A stretch of 52,519 bases of DNA, taken from IMG/VR virus record IMGVR_UViG_3300029268_000023, positions 1 to 52,519 of that record; one strand, given 5' to 3'. Each line of letters starts with the position of its first letter. Positions within the stretch are counted from its first letter, which is position 1. Positions 25,942-33,334 of this stretch are shown piece by piece. The translations under genes and the position numbers were made by a program. This stretch comes from a virus. The notes under the pieces were generated by a model, which saw only the letters and a program-made list of their open reading frames with translations, did not search any database and was not told the origin of the DNA.

Positions 25942-26331
25942 TTATATAAAAATCTTTTTCTGCCAAATCGATGATTTTCCGCTACGTTTTATAATATACG
26001 GTATAACCAGTGTTATAGAATTATCATCCGTTTTATTGATAACTCTCATGTCAGCCTCAATTAATCTAACTCTATCTTCCCATCTTTTAATAGCAGCTGC
26101 AACTCCATTAAGAAGATTTTCGCCGTCATTTGGAGTCATTGTTTCAAACAACTTGCCCCAAACAGGAGATCCAAATGGTAAATTAAAAAGTCTTTCTCCA
26201 AAATAGGTTGCAACAATCATTTCAATGCTTTGCTTGACAGCATCTTCATCCCACACCTCACCTTTAGATATAATATTTTTTGATATATCATAGGCCCAGT
26301 GTTCAGAATATTCTTTAGGTAGGATTGGCAT
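25942..26331 (-). CDS. 25: Baseplate wedge protein gp25
   Basis: A 129-residue protein with the gpW/gp25 signature: VKQSIEMIVATYFGERLFNLPFGSPVWGKLFE, where GERxxxPxFGS is diagnostic, followed by IKRWEDRVRL. Gp25 sits at the inner baseplate, touching gp6 and the first sheath ring, and nucleates sheath polymerisation. Length equals T4 gp25 (132). The gene has a late promoter about 65 bases upstream but only a weak ribosome site. Confidence 0.92.
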   Translation of the reverse strand: MPILPKEYSEHWAYDISKNIISKGEVWDEDAVKQSIEMIVATYFGERLFNLPFGSPVWGKLFETMTPNDGENLLNGVAAAIKRWEDRVRLIEADMRVINKTDDNSITLVIPYIIKRSGKSSIWQKKIFI

Positions 26332-26363
26332 TTTTAATTATTCTTTTTGTAGTTGAAATTAAA

Positions 26364-26402
26364 CATGAATATTTAGGGAGACTAATAGTTCATGAATATT
26401 TA
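26364..26402. repeat. 12-base direct repeat before gene 25
   Basis: CATGAATATTTA occurs at 26364-26375 and 26391-26402, 27 bases apart. The second copy contains the late promoter octamer; the first is a degenerate copy that lacks the last base. The rest of the 116-base gap between gene 25 and the 141-residue gene holds nothing else I can support. Confidence 0.5.
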
Positions 26403-26404
26403 TA
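26397..26404 (-). promoter_or_regulatory. T4-type late promoter TATAAATA
   Basis: TATAAATA on the minus strand in a true intergenic gap, 66 bases before the gene 25 start. It probably drives the 25-6-adhesin block. Confidence 0.7.
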
Positions 26405-26447
26405 ATTCAACTTAAATAGAAAGGAGTTCTTTCGAACCCCAATCATA

Positions 26448-26873
26448 TTACTCAAGTTCTTCGGCGGTAGGTTCAAAAATAAGAGGATAAAGCTGATCGA
26501 AATTGGCTGCTGATACCTCATCAGGAATCATATTCAACTTTATTCCATACATCTCGATCTCCAATTCCTCTGAAAGAAACTGTTCAGCTTCTTCTCTTTC
26601 ATTCTTATACTTTTCCTCAACCTGTCTAAATTTTTCAATATCGGTTACATAACCTTTATCATTTACAAGCTTTTCATCAATAAGTTCTTGACGATAATTC
26701 TTTAGCTTTTCAGTGACAACATCATTAATATCTTTGATCTCTTCTGTCAAAACACGCTTATTTCTGCTTAGGAAATAAGAAAAAGCCATTGGATATTTTT
26801 CTCCACTACCAACAAGAGAGGCAATTGTGTTACCGATAGAGACGATTTCGTTTTTAGTTAGTTTAACTTTCAT
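26448..26873 (-). CDS. Hypothetical helical protein (DUF1617-like pattern)
   Basis: The 141-residue protein is mostly helical and charged: EIVSIGNTIASLVGSGEKYPMAFSYFLSRNKRVLTEEIKDI, then a long Glu/Lys segment (FRQVEEKYKNEREEAEQFL) and a short IKLNMIPDEV. The outline resembles DUF1617-type phage proteins of unknown role found near tail genes. AAAAGGAG precedes the ATG. It is separated from gene 25 by a late promoter, so it may end the upstream transcription unit. Confidence 0.55.
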   Translation of the reverse strand: MKVKLTKNEIVSIGNTIASLVGSGEKYPMAFSYFLSRNKRVLTEEIKDINDVVTEKLKNYRQELIDEKLVNDKGYVTDIEKFRQVEEKYKNEREEAEQFLSEELEIEMYGIKLNMIPDEVSAANFDQLYPLIFEPTAEELE

Positions 26874-26915
26874 GTGATTAACTCCTTTTCAATTGTTTTT
26901 GATTTCAATTCATTA

Positions 26916-26923
26916 TATTTATT
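26916..26923 (-). promoter_or_regulatory. Late-type promoter variant AATAAATA
   Basis: AATAAATA on the minus strand, overlapping the stop codon of the 109-residue gene and 43 bases before the start of the 141-residue gene. One base differs from the consensus, so activity is uncertain. Confidence 0.35.
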
Positions 26924-27251
26924 ATTCATTTGCATCAGCAGCTGATGTAAAACCAGACAATGTTTTAATCCATTCATAAATCTGAGTTTTTTCATTTACT
27001 GCACTTGTATCATAATTTACAATACATGGACCATTTTCTACAGGAATTAGTCCATTTGCAAATCTGTAAATAGGATTAAATGTTTCGAACGGTGTTTTAC
27101 CATTCTTATAAGCGTTTCTACTTTTATATACACTAACAGTTGCATCAGCGTTATTTCCTCTTACAACATGTTGTGTAATTACGAAATAAGCGTTTGCTAT
27201 TTCATCACCCTCTTCATTAGATGGTGGTAGATATGACATCTTTAAAGCCAT
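26922..27251 (-). CDS. Hypothetical phage structural-region protein
   Basis: A 109-residue, probably beta-rich protein (NAYFVITQHVVRGNNADATVSVYKSRNAY) ending IYEWIKTLSGFTSAADANE. Small proteins with a late Y-x-x-L-K-T-x-x-x-F-x-x-A-x-D ending are frequent near fibre genes of T4-like phages and have no known role; it may be a fibre-associated or chaperone protein. It lies downstream of a glycosyltransferase gene by 11 bases. Confidence 0.55.
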   Translation of the reverse strand: MALKMSYLPPSNEEGDEIANAYFVITQHVVRGNNADATVSVYKSRNAYKNGKTPFETFNPIYRFANGLIPVENGPCIVNYDTSAVNEKTQIYEWIKTLSGFTSAADANE

Positions 27252-27262
27252 AATAATTCTCC

Positions 27263-28042
27263 TTATTTAGGCGGTTTACTATTTAAAATCTTTTTTATAT
27301 CTATTACTGACACTACTTGATCTAAGTGATGATTCACCACACAATCACAATCAACCAGTAAATCATAACCATGTTTCTTTGCATTCATACAGAAGTATAT
27401 ATCTTCATGAATTTTCAAAGTTGATGGATCACCATTCTCATTCATAAAATTAACTGTTTCAACACTGAACCACTCATATTTACATTTTTCAAAAACACTT
27501 CTATGAATCTTACAAAACCCCATTCCATGCCAATCAACTTTTCTTATACCTTTGTTATTCTGTGTAAGCCATTTAGAAATAACACCTTTGAAATTGGACT
27601 TGAAATAACCAGCACAATAATTTTTCTTAGGGTTGGCTCTCTCAGCATACGCACCACTTAAAATAGGAGCTGTATTATTTAGTAACTGTATAATGTGAGC
27701 ATATGTAAAACTGGTGTCACTATCTATAAACCAATAATAATCATAATCTTCTGGCAGTTTTTGTTTTATTGCTTGAGATTTATGTAAATTGATGCAAGCA
27801 TTTCTACCTTCATCTATAAACGTACATCTTACTCGTCTCCACTCAAATATAAAATCATCTGTCTCATAAACTGTTTTCGGCTGATAGTATTTATATTGTT
27901 GATAAGATAGTCTTGATAATTCATCGAAACTTTTTTCTATTGGCAACAGACTATTCCAGTTTCGATGAATGTTTCCATCTAAATCAATATACCACTCATT
28001 ATAAAATACTGTGCAGAACAAAATCTTTGGCTTCTTTATCAC
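27263..28042 (-). CDS. Glycosyltransferase, GT-A fold (GT2-like)
   Basis: The 259-residue protein starts at GTG 28042, with GAGG eight bases ahead, and opens KPKILFCTVFYNEWY. YDYYWFIDSDTSF carries the DxD metal motif, and later GMGFCKIHRSVF and HEDIYFCMNAKKHGYDL match the acceptor-side ED motif of GT2-type enzymes. It lies directly downstream of a giant fibre gene and has its own late promoter. As with the GT32-like gene, expression with the tail genes points to virion glycosylation. Confidence 0.8.
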   Translation of the reverse strand: MIKKPKILFCTVFYNEWYIDLDGNIHRNWNSLLPIEKSFDELSRLSYQQYKYYQPKTVYETDDFIFEWRRVRCTFIDEGRNACINLHKSQAIKQKLPEDYDYYWFIDSDTSFTYAHIIQLLNNTAPILSGAYAERANPKKNYCAGYFKSNFKGVISKWLTQNNKGIRKVDWHGMGFCKIHRSVFEKCKYEWFSVETVNFMNENGDPSTLKIHEDIYFCMNAKKHGYDLLVDCDCVVNHHLDQVVSVIDIKKILNSKPPK

Positions 28043-28078
28043 AATAAACCTCTTTTCAATAATATTTCAATGCAATCA

Positions 28079-28086
28079 TATTTATA
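28079..28086 (-). promoter_or_regulatory. T4-type late promoter TATAAATA
   Basis: TATAAATA on the minus strand in the gap after the 686-residue fibre gene, 37 bases before the GTG of the glycosyltransferase gene. Confidence 0.68.
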
Positions 28087-28094
28087 TTTTATAA

Positions 28095-30155
28095 TTATGC
28101 TGCAACATACGTGCCAAAAACCGTAATGTGTCTATTGTTAGCATCGTTTTGATGATTTCCTGTTAAATCTGTACCATATGATTCAAGCTTAATGTATCCT
28201 GTTGATGCTGTACGAACCACAACAGGGTAATATGTTGTACCATTTCTAACAGTTCCTGCACCAATAGCTGAATTATTATCAGCTATGTTAGCAATAGGAT
28301 TTATAGGTAAATTGATATTAATAACACCAGTTCCACTTCCTGCTGTTCCTCCAGTTGTATTTAATAGATTGATCCAGAAATGTACTATATTACCAACTCT
28401 TTTATATTTTGATGATGATATAGTATATGATGGATCTGTACCTGCTGGAACATCAGCTGTCACCGACCATGTAGTATAAGCAACAGTGTAAATATCAGTT
28501 ACAACTTGTGTGTTCGTGTTTAGCTTAATAATTCCAACACCTGCTGTAGTTAGCTCAATATCTCCAGCAGATCCAGCTTCAATCAAAATATTTCCACTAT
28601 TTCCAGTTAATAGTTTTAATGTGTTCGTTAAATATCCTCTAACAAAGAATGTACTTGCTCCTGAATCATAATATATTTGACCCGCTTGACTGGCTGTTCC
28701 AAAATTCATTAGAGCAGCTGCTGGAATGTTTATATCTCCAACATTTGTAATAGTAAATCGTTCAACCATCGTGCCTGATCCACCAGCTGTTCCAGAAACC
28801 ATTGACTGGAATGTAAGAGTTCCATTATAAACACGGAGTGAAGCGGCTGGACCATTAACTATATAGTCCCAGTTTGTAGTGTAACGTGCATTAGAATTAA
28901 CATATATATCTGTTGTAGCTGTTCCTGCCATTATATCAGTTTGTCCAAACTCAATAGCTTTATACCCAACATTCCATGATCCTGGTGCTTTTCCAACTCC
29001 GATATTGCCAGATAGTATAACAGCATTACCAGCTGATTCAAATATAATACTGTTACTAATATGTCCAAGCGTATCTGTAAATTTTGTTAAGTAATTTGCA
29101 GTACCAGTTCCATGATTGTGTCCAGACAGTGATAAATCTGATGCATGTAAACCATCAAGTTTGTCAGCATTTAAATTAGTAACTAATGTATCACTCAAAA
29201 CAGTTAGTGGGGATGTTCCGGCTGCTATAGTGCTTCCAAATCGAGCGGCACTAATATTGAACGCTCCTGCTTCCCAATTTGCTGTAAGTTGTTTAGAACC
29301 ATCTCTTCTTATATATTGAATATGATCATCAGCTGACAAATTAGTTAAGTTAGAGTGGTTGTGAAAGTGACCATCATCTTTAACATACAAATTACCATCA
29401 CCACTAACAGCAAGTGAATTAGTATCATATAACAAGATTATTGTTTTATCTGCAGATAAACTTCCTCCTCCAGATAGTGGAGCGGTCGTGAAGATATCTC
29501 TTTCACTGAAAGCTGATGTTATAGCAGTATTCGTATAACTATTTGCAGCTGCTAATGAGCTTGCTGATGATAGCGATATTTTGTTATTTAAAAAATCAAG
29601 AGCTTCAGTTACATTATCACTAACAACAATAGTTGATGCATTTGTTATTTGAGAACTATTATAGTCACCAGATACAGCTATAACTATTCCTTGTCTACCA
29701 AAAATACTAACAACAGCACCACTTATTGTACTTGAGCCAGCACTAATATTAACATTTCTCCACATATTATCAATAGCGTTAAACACTAATGATTGACCAT
29801 CTTGTGCATTAATAATTTCAACATCTGCTAAATCATCTAATGTTGCACTTGTCTGCAACATATTAATAACAGCACTTGTTATACCATCAAGAATTAGTGA
29901 TAGTGTTGGCTGGTTATCAATATTTTGTTCATATCCACCTAAAACAGTTATATCACCATTAATACCTTGAGCAGTATCAACAGTGTAAATTCTTTGATAT
30001 GGAGCAGCACTTGTTTCAATATTAGGAGCAATAGCAGATATATCAAGACCAGTAAGAGCAAACACACGATGAGGTGGCATTGATTCAAAATTGAATCCAT
30101 ATTGCGTTGTTAGGTAATTAATAACATCTTGCTTCACTGCATCATGATTAAGCAT
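28095..30155 (-). CDS. Large tail fibre protein
   Basis: A 686-residue Ser/Thr/Ala-rich protein. The N-terminus (HDAVKQDVINYLTTQYGFNFESMPPHRVFALTG) probably docks to the baseplate. The middle has the fibre motif HFHNHSNLTNLSADDHIQYIRRDGSKQLTANWEAGAFNIS and LDGLHASDLSLSGHNHG, known from many phage fibres, with collagen- or coil-like spacing. The last about 120 residues read as a beta-rich tip (IINLPINPIANIADNNSAIG, KLESYGTDLTGN). No enzymatic motif seen. It follows the spike gene 5 homologue and would be a receptor-binding candidate. Confidence 0.78.
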   Translation of the reverse strand: MLNHDAVKQDVINYLTTQYGFNFESMPPHRVFALTGLDISAIAPNIETSAAPYQRIYTVDTAQGINGDITVLGGYEQNIDNQPTLSLILDGITSAVINMLQTSATLDDLADVEIINAQDGQSLVFNAIDNMWRNVNISAGSSTISGAVVSIFGRQGIVIAVSGDYNSSQITNASTIVVSDNVTEALDFLNNKISLSSASSLAAANSYTNTAITSAFSERDIFTTAPLSGGGSLSADKTIILLYDTNSLAVSGDGNLYVKDDGHFHNHSNLTNLSADDHIQYIRRDGSKQLTANWEAGAFNISAARFGSTIAAGTSPLTVLSDTLVTNLNADKLDGLHASDLSLSGHNHGTGTANYLTKFTDTLGHISNSIIFESAGNAVILSGNIGVGKAPGSWNVGYKAIEFGQTDIMAGTATTDIYVNSNARYTTNWDYIVNGPAASLRVYNGTLTFQSMVSGTAGGSGTMVERFTITNVGDINIPAAALMNFGTASQAGQIYYDSGASTFFVRGYLTNTLKLLTGNSGNILIEAGSAGDIELTTAGVGIIKLNTNTQVVTDIYTVAYTTWSVTADVPAGTDPSYTISSSKYKRVGNIVHFWINLLNTTGGTAGSGTGVININLPINPIANIADNNSAIGAGTVRNGTTYYPVVVRTASTGYIKLESYGTDLTGNHQNDANNRHITVFGTYVAA

Positions 30156-30167
30156 GTAAACTCTCCA

Positions 30168-30905
30168 TTATGGTACTTTGACTGCGAATCCAGGAATCTT
30201 TGTTAGAATCGAAAGTGGTGCGCCTGTGATAGGACAAACTTGTAAATCTGGACAATATAGTTGAGCCTTTTGTCCACCAATATTTATACTTCCAACCGGT
30301 CCTTGTGTTATATTTATAGTTCCTTGAGGATCTATCTCAACAGATGCCTGACTTGTTGTCTGTGTCATTTTAATATAGTTGTCAACTTTAGTGTCACTAT
30401 GTCCTTTAATTTCAACATCAACATTTCCAAGACGATCAATTGTTAGTTGAGTTCCACTATTGTGAATAAATGTTAATAACTTTGAACGTCTATTCATCTG
30501 TAGAATATCACCTTCATCAGTTTTAAACAAAATCATTGTGTCTGGATAATCTGTATTACGCTCTTCTGGTAAGTTATTATTATCAAGCGCTTTTGTTGAG
30601 TAGTGTGGAGAATAAATATCACCTCTATCAAAATGTACATTGACAAATGTATCTATAGGAGGAACAATAAATGATCCTGCTTTACCTCCAACAAAACCAA
30701 ATTCTGGAATTGCCCAAGGTAAATCTTCATCTGCAACTGAATCATTGAATATACCATATACTCTAATTTTACAACGTCCTAATTTTGCAGGATCATTATT
30801 ATCAACAATTTTACCTTCATAATAGTGATAGTACTGCTCATTCAACTGACGTTCAAGAAACTTCTTAAGAAGTTCTGCAATATCATCATTCAATTGCTCA
30901 CGCAT
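30168..30905 (-). CDS. 5: Baseplate spike protein gp5-like (OB-fold, no lysozyme domain)
   Basis: The 245-residue protein has the gp5/gpV N-terminal OB-fold: YYEGKIVDNNDPAKLGRCKIRVYGIFND, then LPWAIPEFGFVGGKAGSFIVPPIDTFVNVHFDRGD. The C-terminal part (LTIDRLGNVDVEIKG, SVEIDPQGTINITQGPVGSINIGG) is a beta-helix-like spike of short repeats. T4 gp5 (575 residues) has a lysozyme domain between these parts; it is absent here, and a peptidase domain occurs in the tape measure protein instead. It starts at the stop of the gp27-like gene. Confidence 0.85.
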   Translation of the reverse strand: MREQLNDDIAELLKKFLERQLNEQYYHYYEGKIVDNNDPAKLGRCKIRVYGIFNDSVADEDLPWAIPEFGFVGGKAGSFIVPPIDTFVNVHFDRGDIYSPHYSTKALDNNNLPEERNTDYPDTMILFKTDEGDILQMNRRSKLLTFIHNSGTQLTIDRLGNVDVEIKGHSDTKVDNYIKMTQTTSQASVEIDPQGTINITQGPVGSINIGGQKAQLYCPDLQVCPITGAPLSILTKIPGFAVKVP

Positions 30906-32104
30906 TATGTTGCTCCATATTCCGGTCTATTTGTTCCTGGTCTATGTAATGATAACTGTTTTCTATAAATGTTGCTTTTAGAAATATTATGAATTATTCC
31001 TCCAACAATATATTCTCCAGAGTAAACTTCATTAATATTATCTTCTAATAACGAGGGAACAATTAAGTTAACTTTGTCAAATAATTTTACAGACTTGCTT
31101 GCATTGATATTGATCATCAGCGATTGGTTAAAGAACCCCCATTTTATATGATCATTTAACACAAGTGCTTCATAATATTTATTAAATACGTTCTTCTGTC
31201 TAATCTTAGTAAACAAAAATCCATAGTTTATTTGATCAATTATTTGTCCTTGATCACTTCTCAATGCATCATTTACAAAAGATGGACCTCGTGAAGATAT
31301 AATCTGTTTTTTATTCTGCATTGAATCAAAATCTATATAATTCAACTCAATTGCATTAGCATGTGTTTTGTTAGCATATCCTTCAATATTCTTCACATCA
31401 TATGAATTATACCATATAGTGTTATTATCTTCTTCACTTAAAATATTTTCACTATATTTCTGAAGATTTAGTTTAGCTGTTATATTATCCGATTTATTTG
31501 TCTCAAGAACTAATGACTTGTAATTTAATTTACCATTTGTTGATGCGTAACAAAACATGGTATCGTTTGATCTATAAGCTCTTTTGATAATATGTTGAAT
31601 CATTTGAAGATTGGTTTGATTAATCTGTAACCAAGTCATTGAATCATTAGTGGACATATTTTCAGATGACTCAAACTGCAAGCCCATTTCTGATGAAATT
31701 GATCTTACAACATCAATTGATGTTGATCCTCTATACGCTTTATTGTATACAGGAAAAAATGTATTGGTTGTTTTTAATAAACCAGTTAACATTATATTAG
31801 TTATTTTATTACTAACTGTATCAATAGTATGATCTTGTTTAATAAACTCTATTTCTAATAGTTCAGTATCATTAATATCTCTGCCAATAATTAAATGAAT
31901 AATTGTGTTATCTTTGATAACAGCTGCTTCTGATAAAACACCATCATCCATAATGATTAATTCTATACGTGGCAGAATATCAAATATCCATTCACGTATA
32001 GTACATGAAATAATATTCTGAGGGTTAAGTTCTATATCGTTTACATATATCTTACAATAGAAATTTTGACGCTGGGACAAATCAGCTTGTTGATTTATAG
32101 TCAT
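30905..32104 (-). CDS. 27: Baseplate hub protein gp27-like
   Basis: The 399-residue protein begins with a beta strand region, YCKIYVNDIELNPQNIISCTIREWIFDILPRIELIIMDDG, and continues with GSTSIDVVRSISSEMGLQFES and a C-terminal EYIVGGIIHNISKSN-YRKQLSLHRPG, the order seen in gp27/gpD-type hub proteins. T4 gp27 is 391 residues. It forms the trimeric hub on which gp5 sits. It overlaps the gp5-like gene by one base, the order 53-27-5 being compatible with a compact hub operon. Confidence 0.82.
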   Translation of the reverse strand: MTINQQADLSQRQNFYCKIYVNDIELNPQNIISCTIREWIFDILPRIELIIMDDGVLSEAAVIKDNTIIHLIIGRDINDTELLEIEFIKQDHTIDTVSNKITNIMLTGLLKTTNTFFPVYNKAYRGSTSIDVVRSISSEMGLQFESSENMSTNDSMTWLQINQTNLQMIQHIIKRAYRSNDTMFCYASTNGKLNYKSLVLETNKSDNITAKLNLQKYSENILSEEDNNTIWYNSYDVKNIEGYANKTHANAIELNYIDFDSMQNKKQIISSRGPSFVNDALRSDQGQIIDQINYGFLFTKIRQKNVFNKYYEALVLNDHIKWGFFNQSLMININASKSVKLFDKVNLIVPSLLEDNINEVYSGEYIVGGIIHNISKSNIYRKQLSLHRPGTNRPEYGAT

Positions 32105-32116
32105 TTTTGTTACCTA

Positions 32117-32449
32117 TTAAGATATAGATCGTTGTTTTGATCTAACATTTAGATAAAATAAATCTATATCACTTTTTGCAGGAATACTAATTATTTGGCC
32201 TATATTTAAATCATTCCATATATCATCAATTTTATTAAACTTCATTAATATCCACCAATATTCATCAGACCCATAAAACTTAAATGATAATATATCAGGA
32301 CGTTGTAAATCATCACGTTTAATAGCATAATATGTTATTTCAGAAGTCACTTTAAATAAAGTGTTAAAATAATTATTAGCTAAATCAGGTTCACTTATAC
32401 CATTAACTGTATTTGATGGAAAAAAATTTAATCTATTAAGACGTGCCAT
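32117..32449 (-). CDS. 53: Baseplate wedge protein gp53-like
   Basis: A 110-residue protein with ITYYAIKRDDLQRPDILSFKFYGSDEYWWILMKFNKIDD, the gp53 signature (YY-x-hydrophobic, RPDxxSxKxYGxxxYxW, N) and a C-terminal LysM-like NIGQIISIPAKSDI. T4 gp53 is 196 residues, so this is a short form. It stabilises wedge assembly around gp6 and gp25. It overlaps the upstream gp48/54-like gene by one base. Confidence 0.85.
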   Translation of the reverse strand: MARLNRLNFFPSNTVNGISEPDLANNYFNTLFKVTSEITYYAIKRDDLQRPDILSFKFYGSDEYWWILMKFNKIDDIWNDLNIGQIISIPAKSDIDLFYLNVRSKQRSIS

Positions 32450-33333
32450 TATTGATTCACCACCCTTTTTCCACCAGATTTGGTTCCAAAAGACATATTA
32501 TCAATACCACCTCTTGTTAAAACCATAGCTTCACGAGATGATAAAGTTAAGCTTACATCCATAAATAAAGGTCCATCTGTTGTCATTTTATCAGACATAT
32601 CAAAACTAACACTTTCAATAACCATATCATCATGTTTAAACCAGTTACCAATTTGCACAGAAACAGGAGATGGAGATTCTGTTAAATTTAAGCTTCCTTC
32701 GCCAAGTTCACTTAAACTGTGTTGAAAATTGTCTGATAAATCACCTCCAACACTTTCTCCTAATGCACCTGTGGCAACTTTCCTAAAAGCTTCGCCACCA
32801 TATTTAATAATCATAGCTGCAATTGAATCAGGACTTTTATCTTTTATATCGTTTAAAAAATCCGCAATTTTAATATTTCTATGGGATCTTGGAAGAACAG
32901 ATGTCATTAACGCTAAAAATTGAGCCCATACTTCACCAGTGTTTTCCCAGTCTAAAACTCTAAATTCTGGTTGGATTGATAAATATCCTCCGCCACCTTT
33001 ATAGAACTTTTTTGTAACTAATCCAGCGGCTGTAAGACTGGTGCCACCTGTTCTTGCTAAGGCTGATCCACCCTTTTGAATGGCATTTAATATTGGATTA
33101 TTTCCCATGAGGTCAGATACCATTGAATCGAGTCCTAAAGTAGACCACTCAGCTGCTACATTGAAATTAATATTGTTCTTTAGTATTCCGACAATTTCAA
33201 TATCTGGCGTCTCTGTAAAAGCTCTACCTCCAGTTGGAGCAATTCTAATAGAATATGGTCCATCAACAGATGCATTAAAATATGTTTCATCATTGAACAA
33301 GTTATTGAAATCTATTTGGTTTAGAAAAGCCAT
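32449..33333 (-). CDS. Baseplate tube-initiator candidate (gp48/gp54-like)
   Basis: The 294-residue protein lies between the tape measure gene and gene 53, where T4-like phages have 48 or 54. Its C-terminal part (VQIGNWFKHDDMVIESVSFDMSDKMTTDGPLFMDVSLTLSSREAMV) resembles the tube-like strand pattern of such baseplate cap proteins, and the centre (LSIQPEFRVLDWENTGEVWAQFLALMTSVLP) is well-ordered. Assignment rests on position and pattern; only one such protein is seen where T4 has two. Confidence 0.6.
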   Translation of the reverse strand: MAFLNQIDFNNLFNDETYFNASVDGPYSIRIAPTGGRAFTETPDIEIVGILKNNINFNVAAEWSTLGLDSMVSDLMGNNPILNAIQKGGSALARTGGTSLTAAGLVTKKFYKGGGGYLSIQPEFRVLDWENTGEVWAQFLALMTSVLPRSHRNIKIADFLNDIKDKSPDSIAAMIIKYGGEAFRKVATGALGESVGGDLSDNFQHSLSELGEGSLNLTESPSPVSVQIGNWFKHDDMVIESVSFDMSDKMTTDGPLFMDVSLTLSSREAMVLTRGGIDNMSFGTKSGGKRVVNQ

Positions 33334-33334
33334 T

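Noticed and set aside
30281-30318. Two TATAAATA matches (30281-30288, 30311-30318) on the minus strand
   Set aside because: Both lie inside the gp5-like coding region within INI-type codons of the spike repeats; no gene starts downstream in suitable range.
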